From assembly GCA_049116315.1 (NCBI GenBank), contig JAGDZD010000004.1:1-64000 (forward strand): 64,000 bases of DNA, given 5' to 3'. The translations under genes and the position numbers were made by a program. The notes below the pieces were generated by a model. It was not told the DNA's origin. It saw nothing but the letters and a program-made list of their open reading frames with translations, and did no database searches. Positions within the stretch are counted from its first letter, which is position 1. Each line of letters starts with the position of its first letter. Shown one piece after another: positions 1 through 7,416 of this stretch. The DNA comes from Thalassobius sp049116315. Its GTDB lineage: Bacteria; Pseudomonadota; Alphaproteobacteria; Rhodobacterales; Rhodobacteraceae.

Positions 1-79
1 CGCTGGTGGGGGTTGTGCGGGCGGTTCGGCGGTAGGGTGGCTATGATAAGTTTCCAAAGCTTCGCATGGGGCCGCCCTT

Positions 80-1465
80 TTAGGCTGAATAGAAGCTAAA
101 GGTGTCCAGAAAATCACGACGTACGCGTTCTGGGATCTCCCTAGGAGTTAATTGATAATCAGACATACTCAATTTGAAGCCTATGTCGTCAACAAGGGAA
201 CTATTAGCGATATTATAGTCACCGTTTTTCACAATGTACTTCCACATATGAAACCTCCAAGACACATCTCGATCATAGTCAGGGTTTCTTTCGCCGTCCA
301 ACATCGGAGGTATCTTGTGCAACGCTGTACCCAAGTAGACAGCAAGCTCATCATCGTTGATTTTTGAGCCAAGAAACTTGGGATATAGACTAGGGAATGC
401 TATTTTGGAGATTATCAGATCCAGCATAACCACGATCATTATATCCATAGTGCCTCTACGATGGAGAAGGTCGTTGTTGGCCAGTGAAACTGACGACACA
501 ATTTTTTCAATAGTTCGCAACGGCAGAGGGTTAGGATTTGAAGTCAGCTTCACTTGTGTTTTTAATAGATAGCTAATGTCAGCAGGAAGGGCCATTTTAG
601 CAATCAGATGTTCCAGATATTTCAAACCGGTTGCAGATCGATTATCGCGCCCGCCGAGTTCAGTAGGCAAATCAAGTGTAACATTGATAAATTTCTGAAG
701 GTACGACTTTGCGTCAATTTTTTCGCCGTACCTGGCACGAACACTGTTTTCGAGCGCATCCAAGTTTACACCCAAAACAAAGTGAAGATGTGGAACTGCG
801 AAAAAGTGTTTGATAATTTCCAAAATTGTTAGAGCGAAGTCAGGGCGGCAACGATCTAATTCGTCTATAACGATCAAAACAGAGCAACCTTCCGCACCTT
901 CGGCAATTGGTTTTGCTAACTGTGAAATCGCAACTTTTAGTTCAGTCATTGCCGCGTGACGCGATTTCTCTTCAGCCCAAAAATCGGACAAACCAGCTTC
1001 AGTTTCCTTTCCAACGGCATTGGCAACCGCGCCCGCTAGTTCGCCAAGTTCTTTATCTGCACCAAAACTCGCCATTGATAGGCCGATACGGACCATCGGT
1101 TTTAACACAGCAAGTGCAGTATCTTTTACTTTAGCGATCTTTTTCTCTTTGGAGTTTGGAACACGTTCCGCCAATGCAGATATCAACGCCGGAAGAGGAT
1201 CGCTTAAGTAGTCGTGAGAAAAAGCATCAAAGAAAACAGTTGTACAAGAATTCTCATAGCTCATTGAATGCTCCCCAATCCACCGTTTTAGAAAATACGA
1301 TTTACCGGTGCCCCATTTCCCATCCAACGCAATTACCATAGGATCATCGATGCGGCCAACAAGATCCGACAAGGCCTTTCCGACTTCCTTGCGTTCGAGG
1401 ATGTCAGAGTCGTCAAATCCTTCTTTGTAAATCTCAATTTCTTTTTCAGGGGGAAGGATTTTCAT
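80..1465 (-). CDS. KAP-family P-loop NTPase
   Basis: This protein of about 461 residues is a probable ATP-dependent KAP-type NTPase, a STAND-like family often found on mobile islands. A Walker A motif GKWGTGKS lies at residues 49-56. A Walker B stretch LIVIDELD follows at about 197-204, with the DRCRPDF extension typical of KAP proteins. A glycine- and alanine-rich segment between the two (about 115-150) could be the membrane-associated insertion seen in the family. I chose the ATG at 1465 because AGG lies about 8 nt before it; a TTG at 1513 would add 16 residues but has no close ribosome binding site. The gene is read in the same direction as the HEPN-like pair upstream and the integrase, which suggests island cargo. 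KAP proteins have been linked to membrane-associated and anti-phage roles, but a role here is inference. Confidence 0.8.
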   Translation of the reverse strand: MKILPPEKEIEIYKEGFDDSDILERKEVGKALSDLVGRIDDPMVIALDGKWGTGKSYFLKRWIGEHSMSYENSCTTVFFDAFSHDYLSDPLPALISALAERVPNSKEKKIAKVKDTALAVLKPMVRIGLSMASFGADKELGELAGAVANAVGKETEAGLSDFWAEEKSRHAAMTELKVAISQLAKPIAEGAEGCSVLIVIDELDRCRPDFALTILEIIKHFFAVPHLHFVLGVNLDALENSVRARYGEKIDAKSYLQKFINVTLDLPTELGGRDNRSATGLKYLEHLIAKMALPADISYLLKTQVKLTSNPNPLPLRTIEKIVSSVSLANNDLLHRRGTMDIMIVVMLDLIISKIAFPSLYPKFLGSKINDDELAVYLGTALHKIPPMLDGERNPDYDRDVSWRFHMWKYIVKNGDYNIANSSLVDDIGFKLSMSDYQLTPREIPERVRRDFLDTFSFYSA

Positions 1466-1546
1466 ACGCTGCCTCAGAGCTAAGATGTCCTCCAGTAATA
1501 GTTGCAATTTCAAGTTGTGACAATGCTCTCACCACCTCCTTTGTCC

Positions 1547-1591
1547 AGGCAGACAGGTCTGCTTCGCGCAGAACGCGGACTTTGCAAAGTC
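1547..1591 (+). repeat. Dispersed 45-bp repeat, copy 1
   Basis: This 45-bp stretch matches the reverse complement of 6862-6906 at about 39 of 45 positions, including the shared core GTCTGCTTCGCGCAGAA. It lies in the roughly 335-bp gap between the KAP and HEPN-like genes, where I see no gene. A further partial match, to the GACTTTGCAA end only, occurs near 10859. It looks like decayed intergenic repeat material of the type scattered in roseobacter genomes. Confidence 0.6.
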
Positions 1592-1801
1592 TCGCGAACG
1601 GCCCCTATCGAGCGCTGGTGCATATCTGGTCAATGTTTCAGTCAGGCTTGTGCAGGTTGTGCAACGAAATGCCCGCCGAACGTTGCACAAGTGTTGTCGT
1701 GCGGGCGGTAGGGCGGCATGTGCGGAAAGAGGGGTTTGCAAAGACAGGTGAGCGGACTAAACAGCAATTCGAGATATGAGCTGCGACTGCCTCCCAATGC
1801 G

Positions 1802-2341
1802 CTATTTCCCACTGACAATAGCTGGTAATCCACTAGTAAATGGATGCACGCCTGTTGGACTATACCGAATCAAATTGGGCAAATTCTCTTTCAACAAAGG
1901 CTCGCCACTATTGGCTGTGTACCATCTCCGCACTGCCGTATCCATTGCCCCAAGGAACAATAATAGATCAAACATTGCCGCCTTCTTTTCTCCAGATTCT
2001 ATTGAAAATGCGTGGAGTTTGCTTTTCGTCTCTGGCAGCGAAAAAATGACGTGCGTTTCTTTTAAAAAAGCGTGACTCCGCAAATCGCCCTTGTGAACGA
2101 GTCCCCCTCTAAGTTGATAGCAACTTTGGCCATCAAGGCCTAGCTCACGAGGCGAGCTATAGGTGTCAACAAAACGAATATAGTCAGCACGTTTTACGAA
2201 TTTTGATTTTGGCATCAGAAGGCCGGAGCAAATCTCAGGCAGCGTCAAGGCCACCAGCAAGCTGGGATAATAGAGCTTAGCATCCTTCGCGCGGTGCATG
2301 TCCGAAACCACAGTTTCTAGTTCATAGGGTAATAAAGTCAT
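1802..2341 (-). CDS. HEPN-like protein, possible RNase effector
   Basis: This 179-residue protein has no clear family by eye. It appears alpha-helical and carries RGGLVH at residues 78-83, which fits the Rx4H signature of HEPN domains (often RNases in toxin-antitoxin, abortive-infection and CRISPR systems). The preceding helix (YYPSLLVALTLPEICSGLL, about 24-42) is also like HEPN domains. The ATG start at 2341 has AGGG about 4 nt upstream. A small gene ends 27 bp upstream on the same strand, so the two probably form an operon, and a KAP NTPase and an integrase flank them. A HEPN toxin with a small antitoxin is a reasonable reading, but the motif is short and the usual Arg-Asn pair is Arg-Gly here, so catalytic activity is uncertain. 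Confidence 0.6.
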   Translation of the reverse strand: MTLLPYELETVVSDMHRAKDAKLYYPSLLVALTLPEICSGLLMPKSKFVKRADYIRFVDTYSSPRELGLDGQSCYQLRGGLVHKGDLRSHAFLKETHVIFSLPETKSKLHAFSIESGEKKAAMFDLLLFLGAMDTAVRRWYTANSGEPLLKENLPNLIRYSPTGVHPFTSGLPAIVSGK

Positions 2342-2368
2342 GACGCCCTAGTTCCCTCAAATGATGGG

Positions 2369-2575
2369 CTAGCCATCCACATACAATTCTTCCAGCGGTA
2401 CAGTTGAAGTGTAGCCATCGTCCCAATTAATAATCCCCCAATTAGGTTGAGCTAACCATTGCTGAAATGATCCTGTTGCTGCATCGGGGCCGGTTCCGCG
2501 CTGCACCCGAGACTTTCTACGCTCTATCGCAGAAATATCATCTGGTGTGTACTTATCCAATGAACGTTTTTTCAT
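2369..2575 (-). CDS. Small hypothetical protein upstream of HEPN-like gene
   Basis: This gene encodes 68 residues of unknown function. The ATG at 2575 is preceded by AGGAGA at 9-nt spacing, a strong ribosome binding site; a TTG 9 nt upstream lies too close to it. The N-terminus is basic and polar (MKKRSLDKYTPDDISAIERR), and the C-terminal half has several tryptophans with an acidic end. The gene ends 27 bp before the HEPN-like gene in the same direction, so co-transcription is likely. Size and position suit an antitoxin or regulatory partner, but no DNA-binding fold can be named from the sequence. Confidence 0.55.
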   Translation of the reverse strand: MKKRSLDKYTPDDISAIERRKSRVQRGTGPDAATGSFQQWLAQPNWGIINWDDGYTSTVPLEELYVDG

Positions 2576-2993
2576 ATTGTGCAATCTCCTTTTTGGATCT
2601 TTTACGTCATCAACAAGCCCAATCCGAGGACGCGGAGATTAGTTCGGGTGATTTTCCGACATGCCCCAACTTATTGAGGTCTGATTTCAGTTGAAATAGG
2701 GAAATTGATAAATATGCCGCCTTTTGCACTTACCAAAGCACCGCTGGTAGCCGCCAAGCATGACGTTATTGGCCAATTATTCATAGGTAAATTCTATATA
2801 TCTTCCGCAATTATCACCCCAGCACCCCTTCCAGCTGATAAAGGGGGCGAAGCATCCCAAAATCCATCAATCTTGGGGTTTAGACAACAAGTTCCCTGAT
2901 GCACTGGCCAACACCAGATATCCATCTCAAACCTCTGGGAGGTGAGGTCCGAACTGGGTCGGTAGTGTTCACTTGGTCAAATTTTCGTTTGTC
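2576..2993. other. Non-coding stretch upstream of the HEPN-like operon
   Basis: I see no convincing gene here. A 64-codon open frame at 2705-2899 has no ribosome binding site and no recognisable features. The promoter of the small gene and HEPN-like gene should lie at about 2590-2700 on the minus strand. Confidence 0.5.
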
Positions 2994-3238
2994 ATGGCCC
3001 GCAGTCAAATCTATTTGCAGGCTATGCCTGACAGAATCCCCGGACCCTATTGTCGTTACACTGCCGATGCGGTCACAGTGCTGTCCTCTACGAGCAACGG
3101 GACGGCAAGGCATGGATCTTTGACTTTATGCCGGTTGACCTTGCAAAACTTCGCTGCACGAAATGCAAAGAGTGCGGCAAGGATTTAGATTTTCGCAAGG
3201 GCTGGGCAACAGCGCGCGAATGGAACTCTTCAAACTGA
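2994..3238 (+). pseudogene. Zinc-ribbon small protein, frameshifted (copy 1)
   Basis: The reading begins at MARSQIYLQAMPDRIPGPY in one frame and continues after a single missing base near 3050 as CRCGHSAVLYEQRDG... in the next frame. It ends with LRCTKCKECGKDLDFRKGW and a stop at 3236. Alignment with the second copy at 16157-16414 shows the one-base deletion: 23 bases against 24 between the shared PY codons and the CRCG cysteines. Paired cysteines (CxC and CxxCxxC) suggest a zinc ribbon. The intact protein would have about 81 residues. The 3' half could still be read from a TTG at 3050, but the upstream half is clearly homologous, so I call it a pseudogene. It ends 17 bp before the convergent integrase stop. 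Confidence 0.65.
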
Positions 3239-3255
3239 GCTATAAGGCTTGATCG

Positions 3256-4482
3256 CTAATTTTGGGACCGACTCTTTTTGTTGTTGATGTTTACGACGTT
3301 CGAAGCAGATCCGGTCACGTAATCAGCCCAAGCTTGCATCAAGATGCGCCGCCGCTCCAATAAATCCGAGCGCGCATAAGAGCGTTCAACTTTGTTTCCT
3401 ACAGTGTGGGCCAACGCAGTTTCGGCAACTTCAAAGTTTGTCGGGTCAACGTCCTGCACCCAACTTCGAAAGCTTGTCCTGAAACCATGTGGGGTGGTCC
3501 CAGGTGCGATTTTCTTCAGAACTTTGGCAATCGCAACATCTGACACGCCCGTGCTTGGTCCCTTTGCGCCTTGACCGGGAAACATGCAGGGGCCGCGACG
3601 CCAATTCTCGGCGCGCTTGATGACTTCTAGGGCAGATGTTGAGAGAGGGACGCGAAAATCGGTTACGGCACCGCGTCGGCCTTTCATTCTATCTGCTGGG
3701 ATGGTCCAAACATCATTGTCGATTTCGTCAAACCGCGCGCCGCGCACGCTTGCGGAACGCACGGCGGTAAGGATCTTTAAGCGTAAACAGAGGTGCGAAG
3801 GGTCGTCACGAGAAAGAGCGGAAAAGATTTCCGGAATGTCCTGCCATCTTGCTGCGGGGAGTTTTTCGGGCACGTGATGCACTTCTCCGAGCATGTGGCG
3901 GGCCATATCCACCAACATAGGGTCGCAATCAACACCTGACATTCTCATGTGAACGAAGACAATTTTTGTCCGCTGTATAGCTTTTTCTGCTGTGGGCGGT
4001 TTTAGTCGCCAGATTGGTGACAGGGCGCTGTGAATATCGGATTGGTGGATTTCAGCGATCTTACGATCCCCAAGTTTGGGTATGACATACAGTTCCAGTG
4101 GACTCATCCATCTGCCTGCTGCCCCGTCGTCTTTTAGTCCGCCTTTTTTCGCTTCGAATGTTATCGACACGGCTTCCGCGAAAGTGGGGTTCGAGCGACT
4201 TGAAGCTGATCGCTTTTCTTCCTCGTGCCGCTTGCGCGTTTCGATGGGGTCTTGGCCTGACTTAAGGACCTTTTCCCACTCGTCACGGCTTTTTCGCGCC
4301 TCTGCAAGCGATGTGGACGGGTATGATCCCAAACCCATTTCACGACTTTTCCCGGCGATCTTGAAGCGATAAGTCCAGCGGCCTGAGTTGGTTTCCCTTT
4401 TGATTAGGTAGAGCCCACCCCCATCAAAAAGTTTTCCGGCCCCGTTTTTTACTTCGATCGCTTTGAGCTTGTTCCTTGCCAT
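3256..4482 (-). CDS. Tyrosine recombinase, P4-type integrase
   Basis: This 408-residue site-specific recombinase has the N-terminal DUF4102-type arm-binding domain (about residues 1-85, with LFDGGGLYL and the YPSTSLAEAR segment) and a C-terminal catalytic domain. Catalytic candidates are R242 (TAVRSASV), H332 and R335 (PHGFRTSFRSW), H359 (LAHTVGN) and the nucleophile Y369 (VERSYAR). The usual E of TGxRxxE is not evident. I place the start at the ATG at 4482, just after a run of G residues that may act as ribosome binding site. An ATG at 4569 would add 29 residues made largely of SGGQ repeats encoded by tandem 12-bp repeats, which look regulatory rather than coding. The protein would integrate and excise the local island; the att sites were not identified. 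Confidence 0.9.
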   Translation of the reverse strand: MARNKLKAIEVKNGAGKLFDGGGLYLIKRETNSGRWTYRFKIAGKSREMGLGSYPSTSLAEARKSRDEWEKVLKSGQDPIETRKRHEEEKRSASSRSNPTFAEAVSITFEAKKGGLKDDGAAGRWMSPLELYVIPKLGDRKIAEIHQSDIHSALSPIWRLKPPTAEKAIQRTKIVFVHMRMSGVDCDPMLVDMARHMLGEVHHVPEKLPAARWQDIPEIFSALSRDDPSHLCLRLKILTAVRSASVRGARFDEIDNDVWTIPADRMKGRRGAVTDFRVPLSTSALEVIKRAENWRRGPCMFPGQGAKGPSTGVSDVAIAKVLKKIAPGTTPHGFRTSFRSWVQDVDPTNFEVAETALAHTVGNKVERSYARSDLLERRRILMQAWADYVTGSASNVVNINNKKSRSQN

Positions 4483-4483
4483 C

Positions 4484-4519
4484 TGGCCCCCACTTTGGCC
4501 CCCACTCTGGCCCCCACTT
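4484..4519. repeat. Three tandem 12-bp repeats before the integrase start
   Basis: The unit TGGCCCCCACTT occurs three times head to tail, with one base differing in the middle copy. It lies immediately upstream of the proposed integrase start on the minus strand, where it reads as G-rich. Such repeats before P4-type integrase starts may bind the integrase or overlap the crossover region; this function is inferred. Confidence 0.6.
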
Positions 4520-4569
4520 TTAGCGGAATGCTTCGGAAGGTGTGCGAGGCTTTTCGAAAATAGTGTCAT

Positions 4570-5054
4570 AAAACCATGGCGATAGTCTACAGGAACAGAA
4601 GTGAACGGAGCGCGGTTAGGCGCGCTTCACCCGCACCAATTAGTCAATTATTATCTATATATTTCAAGATATTAGATCTATTTCTGAAATATGTATCCAC
4701 CCCGTAAACCACCCTAAGTACTGGCGTAGAGAGCAGACTTTTGCTGCCCTTCTTGCGAACAGCGCCTAACGACCGCAACCAGCCCAAACCGGACCAATGC
4801 AGACAACTTCGACGGGCATTGCTGCAGGTGCCAACTGTTTGCCTCGACTTCCTTAGAGCGGCCATTCATACCCGACAAGATTGATTTCAACGGTCGAAGG
4901 CGGGTCTGAGACCATTGTGACAGAAGCTGCCCTCCGCTTAGTTGACTGCAATCGGTGGGAAAGCAGGTGTTCAGGACATCCCGCAACATTCACTGACATC
5001 TCAGGGACACGAGGGGCAGGCACTGCAAAAACGCACATATCGGTCTGTGAATTT
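4570..5054. other. Gene-free stretch with a dispersed 24-bp repeat
   Basis: No gene is apparent. Positions 4640-4690 are AT-rich and could hold the integrase promoter. The sequence at 4771-4794 is identical over 24 bp to 6933-6956, and a diverged copy lies in reverse at about 16111-16132. The rest looks like eroded intergenic repeat material. Confidence 0.5.
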
Positions 5055-5116
5055 CTTTTAAGCTGCAAAGACGAGCACCTTTAAGTTGCAATGAAAAACA
5101 CTTTTGAGTTGCAAAG
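5055..5116. promoter_or_regulatory. Three direct repeats with exact 23-bp period
   Basis: Three 16-bp repeats begin at 5055, 5078 and 5101, exactly 23 bp apart: CTTTTAAGCTGCAAAG, CCTTTAAGTTGCAATG and CTTTTGAGTTGCAAAG. The spacing is near two helical turns, so a protein could bind all three on one face of the DNA. They lie 77-138 bp upstream of the RTX gene start at 5193. The array also argues against the upstream ATG at 5091 being the true start. Confidence 0.5.
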
Positions 5117-5192
5117 GCGCGCAAATGTTCGGAAGATAGAATTTGATCAAGGGCATCGGGGATCCTGGGCCAATTTTATTAGGAGATTTAGT

Positions 5193-6659
5193 ATGGGTGT
5201 TATTGCTGCTCTGGCTTTGTTGTCAGGTATTATGATGAGTTCGATCTTTGATTCAGATGATGACTCCGTCACCACTGACGAACCTGAACTACCCGACGAG
5301 CCGGAAGACCCTGTCGAAGAGCTCGATACCGGTGCGACCTTCTCCCTGACCGAAGATGGCGTTGAAATTGAAGTCGGTGACGATGAAACCGGTACGGTGG
5401 CGGCCATCTATTACACCGATACCGAAGATACCGGAAACCCAGATGAGTTCCTGCAAACTGACGAAGCCCGGTTTTACCTCGTTCCCGAAGGTGTGGATTG
5501 GTCCAGTGCATCATGGGAAACTCAAACTATCATCCCCGGCGCGGACGAGTTCGAAGGCCCAATCACTGATTATGAGTTGGCTGAATTCGAAGAGCAACAC
5601 GGCTTGGAATTGCTTGGCGTCGTAGATCTGATGGGGGTGCCGTTGGACACGAACGACCCTAGTAATCGTGTTGGCGTTATCCAATCGAACACATCGGTTT
5701 CGAATTACTATCTGGAGGCCGAAACTGACGGCGATGAGCTGGTCCGCTTCCTGCCCGAGGACTACGTGATCACTCGGGAAGGTGTGCCGGAAGTGACTGT
5801 GGTCGAGGATACAACCGGAACGGAGGAAACCGAATGGCTTTCGGCTGATGCCGACGGCATCACCGTCGATGGCGCAGGGGGCAACGACATCTTGAATACG
5901 GATCGTGCGAACGTGACCCTGATCGGCGGCCAAGGTGATGATACGATCGAATCTACAGGTGTGGACCTTGTTGCAGACACCGGAGACGGTGATGATTACG
6001 TAAGGGGCGGTTCCTTCGCAACTGTTGATCTTGGTGCTGGCAATGACCGGGCCACGATCCTAAGCGGTACGGTACATGGCGGCGAGGGCGATGATAGGCT
6101 GACCAGCTCTCGTCACGACGTATCGCTGCTCTACGGCGAAGCAGGAAATGACAGCATTTCCATATCTGGGGCCGGTTCGGAAGCCCATGGCGGATCTGGT
6201 GACGACTTTGTTGGCGTGAACAATAGCGCAGTAGGATACGGTGGCGAAGGAGATGATAGGCTTCAGCTTGATTCTGGTACAACCGGATATGGTGGTGCAG
6301 GCGACGATTTGTTCACCGTATGGAACCAGTTTAGGGACGAAGATGGCCCCGCAATTGTTACCGGCGGCGAAGGCGCAGATACGATCGACGCACGCGTATG
6401 GAACGCTTTCCGAGGAGAGGCCGACGACATCTACCTGCGCGTCACCGACTTTGACCCTGCTGAAGATGTTCTACAGGTCGGCGTCTTTCAGACCGCAAAT
6501 GAAGTTGACAATATCGAACTCGTTGAAGCCGAAGATGGCAGTTATACGGATGTCCGGGTGAACTATACAGCTTTGTGGAGCCTGCCTCCGGGCACCGCTG
6601 TGATCCGCCTTGAAGGCGCGATTGGCATGACGGCCGACCAGATCGTAATTACAAGTTGA
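5193..6659 (+). CDS. RTX-type calcium-binding exoprotein
   Basis: This 488-residue protein begins with a short hydrophobic segment (GVIAALALLSGIMMSSIF) followed by a very acidic linker rich in D, E and P. Glycine- and aspartate-rich nonapeptide repeats of the RTX type run from about 227 to 395 (GGQGDDTIE, GGEGDDRL, GGAGDDLF). The C-terminal region (TDFDPAEDVLQV) is like that of type I secretion substrates in roseobacters. The ATG at 5193 has AGGAG about 7 nt upstream; the open frame extends to 5091 but lacks a ribosome binding site there. RTX repeats fold on binding calcium outside the cell. No type I exporter genes lie in the window, so the route of secretion is inferred. Confidence 0.8.
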   Translation: MGVIAALALLSGIMMSSIFDSDDDSVTTDEPELPDEPEDPVEELDTGATFSLTEDGVEIEVGDDETGTVAAIYYTDTEDTGNPDEFLQTDEARFYLVPEGVDWSSASWETQTIIPGADEFEGPITDYELAEFEEQHGLELLGVVDLMGVPLDTNDPSNRVGVIQSNTSVSNYYLEAETDGDELVRFLPEDYVITREGVPEVTVVEDTTGTEETEWLSADADGITVDGAGGNDILNTDRANVTLIGGQGDDTIESTGVDLVADTGDGDDYVRGGSFATVDLGAGNDRATILSGTVHGGEGDDRLTSSRHDVSLLYGEAGNDSISISGAGSEAHGGSGDDFVGVNNSAVGYGGEGDDRLQLDSGTTGYGGAGDDLFTVWNQFRDEDGPAIVTGGEGADTIDARVWNAFRGEADDIYLRVTDFDPAEDVLQVGVFQTANEVDNIELVEAEDGSYTDVRVNYTALWSLPPGTAVIRLEGAIGMTADQIVITS

Positions 6660-7416
6660 TTGTGGTCGCAATGCTTTGTGGTTGACTAGAATTTGCAGGA
6701 ACCATCGTGCAATAAAAACTGACTTTGGATCACGACTGGATTGTGGCCACTTTGTCCGTTGTGCTGCCCTCTAGCCCAAATTTTTGCTGCATGGGTCACA
6801 AATGACTGGTCTTCTCGCGGCGTTGCAGCCTGTTTACGCTGTAATGTCCGGGTGAGGCGTTGACTTTGCAAATCCCGCTTTCTGCGCGAAGCAGACCTTG
6901 CCGCCTTGACAAGGATCGTTTCGGCGCGGACCGACCGCAACCAGCCCAAACCGGACTTTTCCGATCTACGTATCTGGCGGGAAGCGGAACTTCGCTGCGA
7001 GTGCAAATTGAAACGAGTAACTTGGAAAAAGTGGAAGCTGGGGACTGCGACCCAGTTTTTCCGATGCGCAATTGGAGGTAACGGCTCCAATAAGCCCAAA
7101 GCCACTGTTGCGGCAATCCGCACAGATGGCTGCTTTAGTTAGATTTCGTACTTATGTCATGGGCGTAGCATGCGTTCCTTTTACCACGACGCGATGTTGC
7201 CATCTGATAATCTGAGCCCTCTAGTTTCTTCCGAAGTTCTTGCGTGATCCTCCTGATCGACCACGAAAGGGCATGCCTAAACGCGACCAGGTCAATTTGA
7301 CACGGTCGCGTTTAACGTAATAGCTTCGTGATATTTTGGAGTTGTACCTGTTTTGGTCGAGAGGCTGACATGCGGTATTGAAGATATTGAGGTGATTATT
7401 TTTTTGGGAGTTTGAT
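6660..7416. other. Gene-free stretch with dispersed repeats
   Basis: No gene is supported in this 757-bp stretch. It carries a 45-bp repeat at 6862-6906 (inverted relative to 1547-1591) and an exact 24-bp repeat at 6933-6956 (same as 4771-4794). The promoter of the downstream DUF4214 gene should lie in its 3' end, where the sequence becomes AT-rich (about 7310-7410). Confidence 0.5.

Noticed and set aside
2705..2899. 64-codon plus-strand frame upstream of the zinc-ribbon remnant
   Set aside because: No ribosome binding site, no hydrophobic or motif pattern, and no neighbour that supports it.
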